From an uncultured Collinsella sp. (GTDB lineage Bacteria > Actinomycetota > Coriobacteriia > Coriobacteriales > Coriobacteriaceae), in contig UROA01000099.1 in NCBI GenBank assembly GCA_900549355.1, positions 1-7,194 of the forward strand: DNA of 7,194 nt, given 5' to 3'. The translations under genes were made by a program, and so were the position numbers. This document shows positions 5,571-7,194 of this stretch, one piece after another. Every line of letters begins with the position of its first letter. The first letter of the stretch is position 1. The notes beneath the pieces are model-generated. The model saw nothing but the letters and a program-made list of their open reading frames with translations, was not told the origin of the DNA and did not search any database.

Positions 5571-6854
5571 TTACGCGACCGGCTCGATCTTCTCGAGGCC
5601 GCCCATGTAAGGACGCAGAACCTCGGGAATCGTGATGGTGCCGTCGGCGTTCTGGTAGTTCTCCAGAATGGCGGCCATGGTGCGGCCGGCCGGCAGGCCG
5701 GAACCGTTGAGCGTGTGCAGGTAGCGCGAACCCTTGAAGTTCTCGGGGTCGCGATACTTGATGTTGGCGCGGCGAGCCTGGAAGTCACCGCAGTTGGAGC
5801 AGGAGCTAATCTCCTTGTAGGCGTTGTAGCTCGGCAGCCAGACCTCAACGTCGTAGGTCTGACGGGCAGAGAAGCCCAAGTCGCCGGTGCACAGGCTAAT
5901 CACGCGATACGGAAGGCCCAGCTGCTGCAGCAGGTACTCGGCCTCGGCGGTCATGCTCTCGAGCTCATCGTCGGACTCCTCCGGCTTAGCGAACTTGACC
6001 ATCTCGACCTTGTCGAACTCGTGCTGACGGATGATGCCGCGGGTGTCGCGACCGGCGGAACCGGCCTCCTCGCGGAAGCAGGGGGTGAAGGCGGTGTAGC
6101 GACGCGGCAGAGTGTCGGCATCGAGGACCTCGCCGGCATGCAGGTTGGTAAGCACGACCTCGGCGGTGGGGATCAGGAAGTTGTCGCCCGAGACGTGATA
6201 GGCGTCGTCCTCGAACTTGGGCAGCTGACCCGTGCCAAACATGGTCTGACGCTTGACGACGATGGGCGGCCACCACTCCTTAAAACCACGGCTGGTGTGC
6301 GTATCGAGGAAGAAGTTGATGAGGGCGCGCTCCAGGCGGGCGCCAGCGCCACCGAGAACGGTAAAACGGCTGCCGGAGAGCTTGTTGCCGCGCTCGAAGT
6401 CGAGGATGTCCAGATCGGTGCCCAGATCCCAGTGCGGCTTAAAGTCGAAGTCGAACTCGCGCGGGGTGCCCCAGCGGCGACGCTCGATGTTCTCGTCCTC
6501 GTCCTTGCCGTACGGCGTGGCCTCGCAAGGAATGTTGGGCAGGTGAGCCATGAAGTCGTACTGCTCCTGCTCGAGAGCAGTGCGGCGCTCGGCCAGACCG
6601 TCAATCTTCTCGTTGACGGCGCGCACGGCCTCCTTGGCGGCCTCGGCCTCGTCCTTCTTGCCCTCCTTCATCAGGGCGCCGATCTTCTTGGACTCGGCGT
6701 TGCGCGTAGCCTGGAGCTCCTCGACCTCGGTGATGACGGCACGACGCTCGTCGTCGAGCTCAAAGAACTTCTCGCGATCCCAAGACGTCTGGCGGTTAGC
6801 CATGGCGACATCGATGGCATCGGGGTTCTCGCGAACAAACTTGATATCAAGCAT
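5571..6854 (-). CDS. serS: Seryl-tRNA synthetase
   Basis: This 427-residue cytoplasmic class II aminoacyl-tRNA synthetase charges tRNA-Ser with serine via seryl-AMP. The N-terminal MLDIKFVRENPD is typical. Residues about 30-100 form the charged antiparallel coiled-coil arm that grips the long variable arm of tRNA-Ser. Motif 1 lies near 177-200, ending in WWPP. The serine-binding TAE is at 230-232. Motif 2 starts FREEAGSAGRDTRG (260 on; R261, E262), and motif 3 is GSGLPAGRTMAAILE (384 on; R391). Length is normal for the family. ATG at 6854 was chosen because GGAGGAT stands 4 bases upstream; an in-frame ATG at 6881 would add nine residues and lacks a ribosome site. No T-box leader is present: only about 50 bases separate the probable transcription start from the ATG. 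It is monocistronic, with a terminator at 5547. Confidence 0.98.
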   Translation of the reverse strand: MLDIKFVRENPDAIDVAMANRQTSWDREKFFELDDERRAVITEVEELQATRNAESKKIGALMKEGKKDEAEAAKEAVRAVNEKIDGLAERRTALEQEQYDFMAHLPNIPCEATPYGKDEDENIERRRWGTPREFDFDFKPHWDLGTDLDILDFERGNKLSGSRFTVLGGAGARLERALINFFLDTHTSRGFKEWWPPIVVKRQTMFGTGQLPKFEDDAYHVSGDNFLIPTAEVVLTNLHAGEVLDADTLPRRYTAFTPCFREEAGSAGRDTRGIIRQHEFDKVEMVKFAKPEESDDELESMTAEAEYLLQQLGLPYRVISLCTGDLGFSARQTYDVEVWLPSYNAYKEISSCSNCGDFQARRANIKYRDPENFKGSRYLHTLNGSGLPAGRTMAAILENYQNADGTITIPEVLRPYMGGLEKIEPVA

Positions 6855-6883
6855 TAGATCCTCCGGCGATATACATTCCATTT

Positions 6884-6941
6884 AGGTTGCAACCTTGTAC
6901 ATGTATGGGCAAGTATATACTTATGAGCGTTTACGACCCAA
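6884..6941. promoter_or_regulatory. Divergent promoter region between serS and the small membrane protein gene
   Basis: AAGTATATACTT (6911-6922) is a perfect 12-bp palindrome that gives a TATACT -10 box in both directions: 6916-6921 rightward and 6917-6912 leftward. Leftward, TTGGGT (complement of 6936-6941) lies 18 bp from the -10 box, a reasonable serS promoter. Rightward, TTGTAC (6895-6900) lies 15 bp away, which is short. A second perfect 12-bp palindrome, AGGTTGCAACCT (6884-6895), falls in the serS leader and abuts the rightward -35 region. The two transcripts probably compete for the same DNA. Confidence 0.5.
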
Positions 6942-6965
6942 CTCAACTACGCAAGAAGGCACCCA

Positions 6966-7139
6966 ATGGACGCAGTTTTTTCCTTTTTGTTTGGCACCCG
7001 CACCGGTTTTGCCATCCTTTTCGCCGGCGGCATCCTGTTATTTGCGATTCTTGCCTTTGTAATGGAGAAGCGTACCCATAAGATGTACGTCGACCGCGGA
7101 CCCAAGTCCGAGGATGAGGAAGACAGCTTCTGGGACTAA
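6966..7139 (+). CDS. Small single-pass membrane protein (57 residues)
   Basis: This short gene encodes a 57-residue protein starting MDAVFSFLFGTRTG. Residues about 14-33 form one hydrophobic helix rich in I, L, F, A and G. A basic stretch follows (EKRTHK, 34-39), then a strongly acidic tail ending SEDEEDSFWD. The basic residues after the helix predict the C-terminal tail in the cytoplasm and the N-terminus outside. AGAAGG at 6954-6959 is a good ribosome site six bases before the ATG, a -10 box is at 6916-6921, and a hairpin terminator overlaps the stop. Together these make a real gene likely. No family is recognised; the acidic, aromatic tail could bind a cytoplasmic partner. It is divergent from serS, which says little about its role. 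Confidence 0.75.
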   Translation: MDAVFSFLFGTRTGFAILFAGGILLFAILAFVMEKRTHKMYVDRGPKSEDEEDSFWD

Positions 7140-7166
7140 CCTGCCAAAAAGGGACAGGTTTATTTT
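7138..7166 (+). terminator. Terminator of the small membrane protein gene
   Basis: AACCTGCC (7138-7145) pairs with GG-A-CAGGTT (7152-7160), with one bulged A, around an A-rich loop, followed by TTATTTT (7160-7166). The stem begins inside the TAA stop codon. An alternative pairing, CCAAAA (7144-7149) with TTTTGG (7163-7168), overlaps it. The sequence may also belong to a repeat family that continues past 7166. Confidence 0.65.
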
Positions 7167-7194
7167 GGTCGGTTTTATCTGGGCAAACGCAAGC

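Noticed and set aside
4684..5610. Plus-strand open frame of 308 codons
   Set aside because: It runs antisense through tRNA-Arg (giving the tell-tale peptide YRIRTYDVLIRSQ) and through the 5020-5397 gene. AAGGAG before the ATG at 4747 looks like a ribosome site, but the frame cannot be a gene with those features present.
5547..6857. Plus-strand open frame of 436 codons opposite serS
   Set aside because: It is antisense to a certain serS gene with all class II motifs. Its low-complexity V/L/G/A composition is typical of the reverse complement of a GC-rich gene, and it has no ribosome site or promoter.
6855..6960. T-box leader upstream of serS
   Set aside because: The leader is only about 50 bases, with no stem I-like structure, T-box sequence or terminator hairpin before the start codon.
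6887..7081. Plus-strand open frame of 64 codons overlapping the small membrane protein gene
   Set aside because: It is in another frame, begins before the putative rightward promoter, lacks a ribosome site, and reads as random basic/cysteine-rich sequence, whereas the 6966 frame has a ribosome site and a clear membrane helix.
1..7194. CRISPR array, phage, insertion sequence or defence cluster
   Set aside because: There are no regularly spaced repeats, no transposase, integrase or nuclease motifs, and coding sequence is compositionally even across the window.

Overview
The window suggests a Gram-positive, moderately GC-rich actinobacterium of the class Coriobacteriia (Collinsella-like). This rests on GC-rich coding sequence with AT-rich intergenic regions, a VanR-type regulator, an S11 D,D-carboxypeptidase and Gram-positive-style regulatory sites. 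The taxonomic call is an inference from general character and was not checked by database search. Most of the window looks like ordinary chromosomal core. There is no transposase, integrase, phage gene or CRISPR array.

Layout. (1) At the left edge, on the minus strand, lies the N-terminal 135 codons of a VanR-like OmpR-family response regulator. Facing away from it across a 197-bp intergenic region is a complete PBP5/DacA-type D,D-carboxypeptidase (605-1945, +). The intergenic region carries two TTAAG repeats one helical turn apart, a plausible operator. (2) Positions 1946-2260 are RNA territory: the dacA terminator, a tRNA 3'-half-like relic on the plus strand, and an intact tRNA-Ser(GCU) on the minus strand with its own promoter and terminator. 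(3) A long minus-strand gene (2261-4702) encodes an 813-residue uncharacterised protein with C-terminal TPR-like repeats. (4) tRNA-Arg(ACG) follows at 4866-4942 (-), also as a single unit with its own promoter and terminator. (5) A 125-residue uncharacterised protein (5020-5397, -) has a perfect GAAC-N4-GTTC LexA-type box in its promoter. (6) serS, seryl-tRNA synthetase (5571-6854, -), is complete. (7) Divergent from serS is a 57-residue single-pass membrane protein (6966-7139, +), closed by a hairpin whose sequence continues into a repeat-like tail at the window edge.

How the parts fit. Two themes recur: translation (serS, tRNA-Ser, tRNA-Arg) and the cell envelope (VanR-like regulator beside a carboxypeptidase that trims peptidoglycan stem peptides). 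Nearly every gene is its own transcription unit, with identifiable hairpin terminators. The most interesting signals are regulatory: the LexA-type box before an unknown small gene, the phased direct repeats between regulator and carboxypeptidase, the palindromic shared promoter between serS and the small membrane protein, and the opposing tRNA relic. I see no evidence of a large novel multi-gene system.
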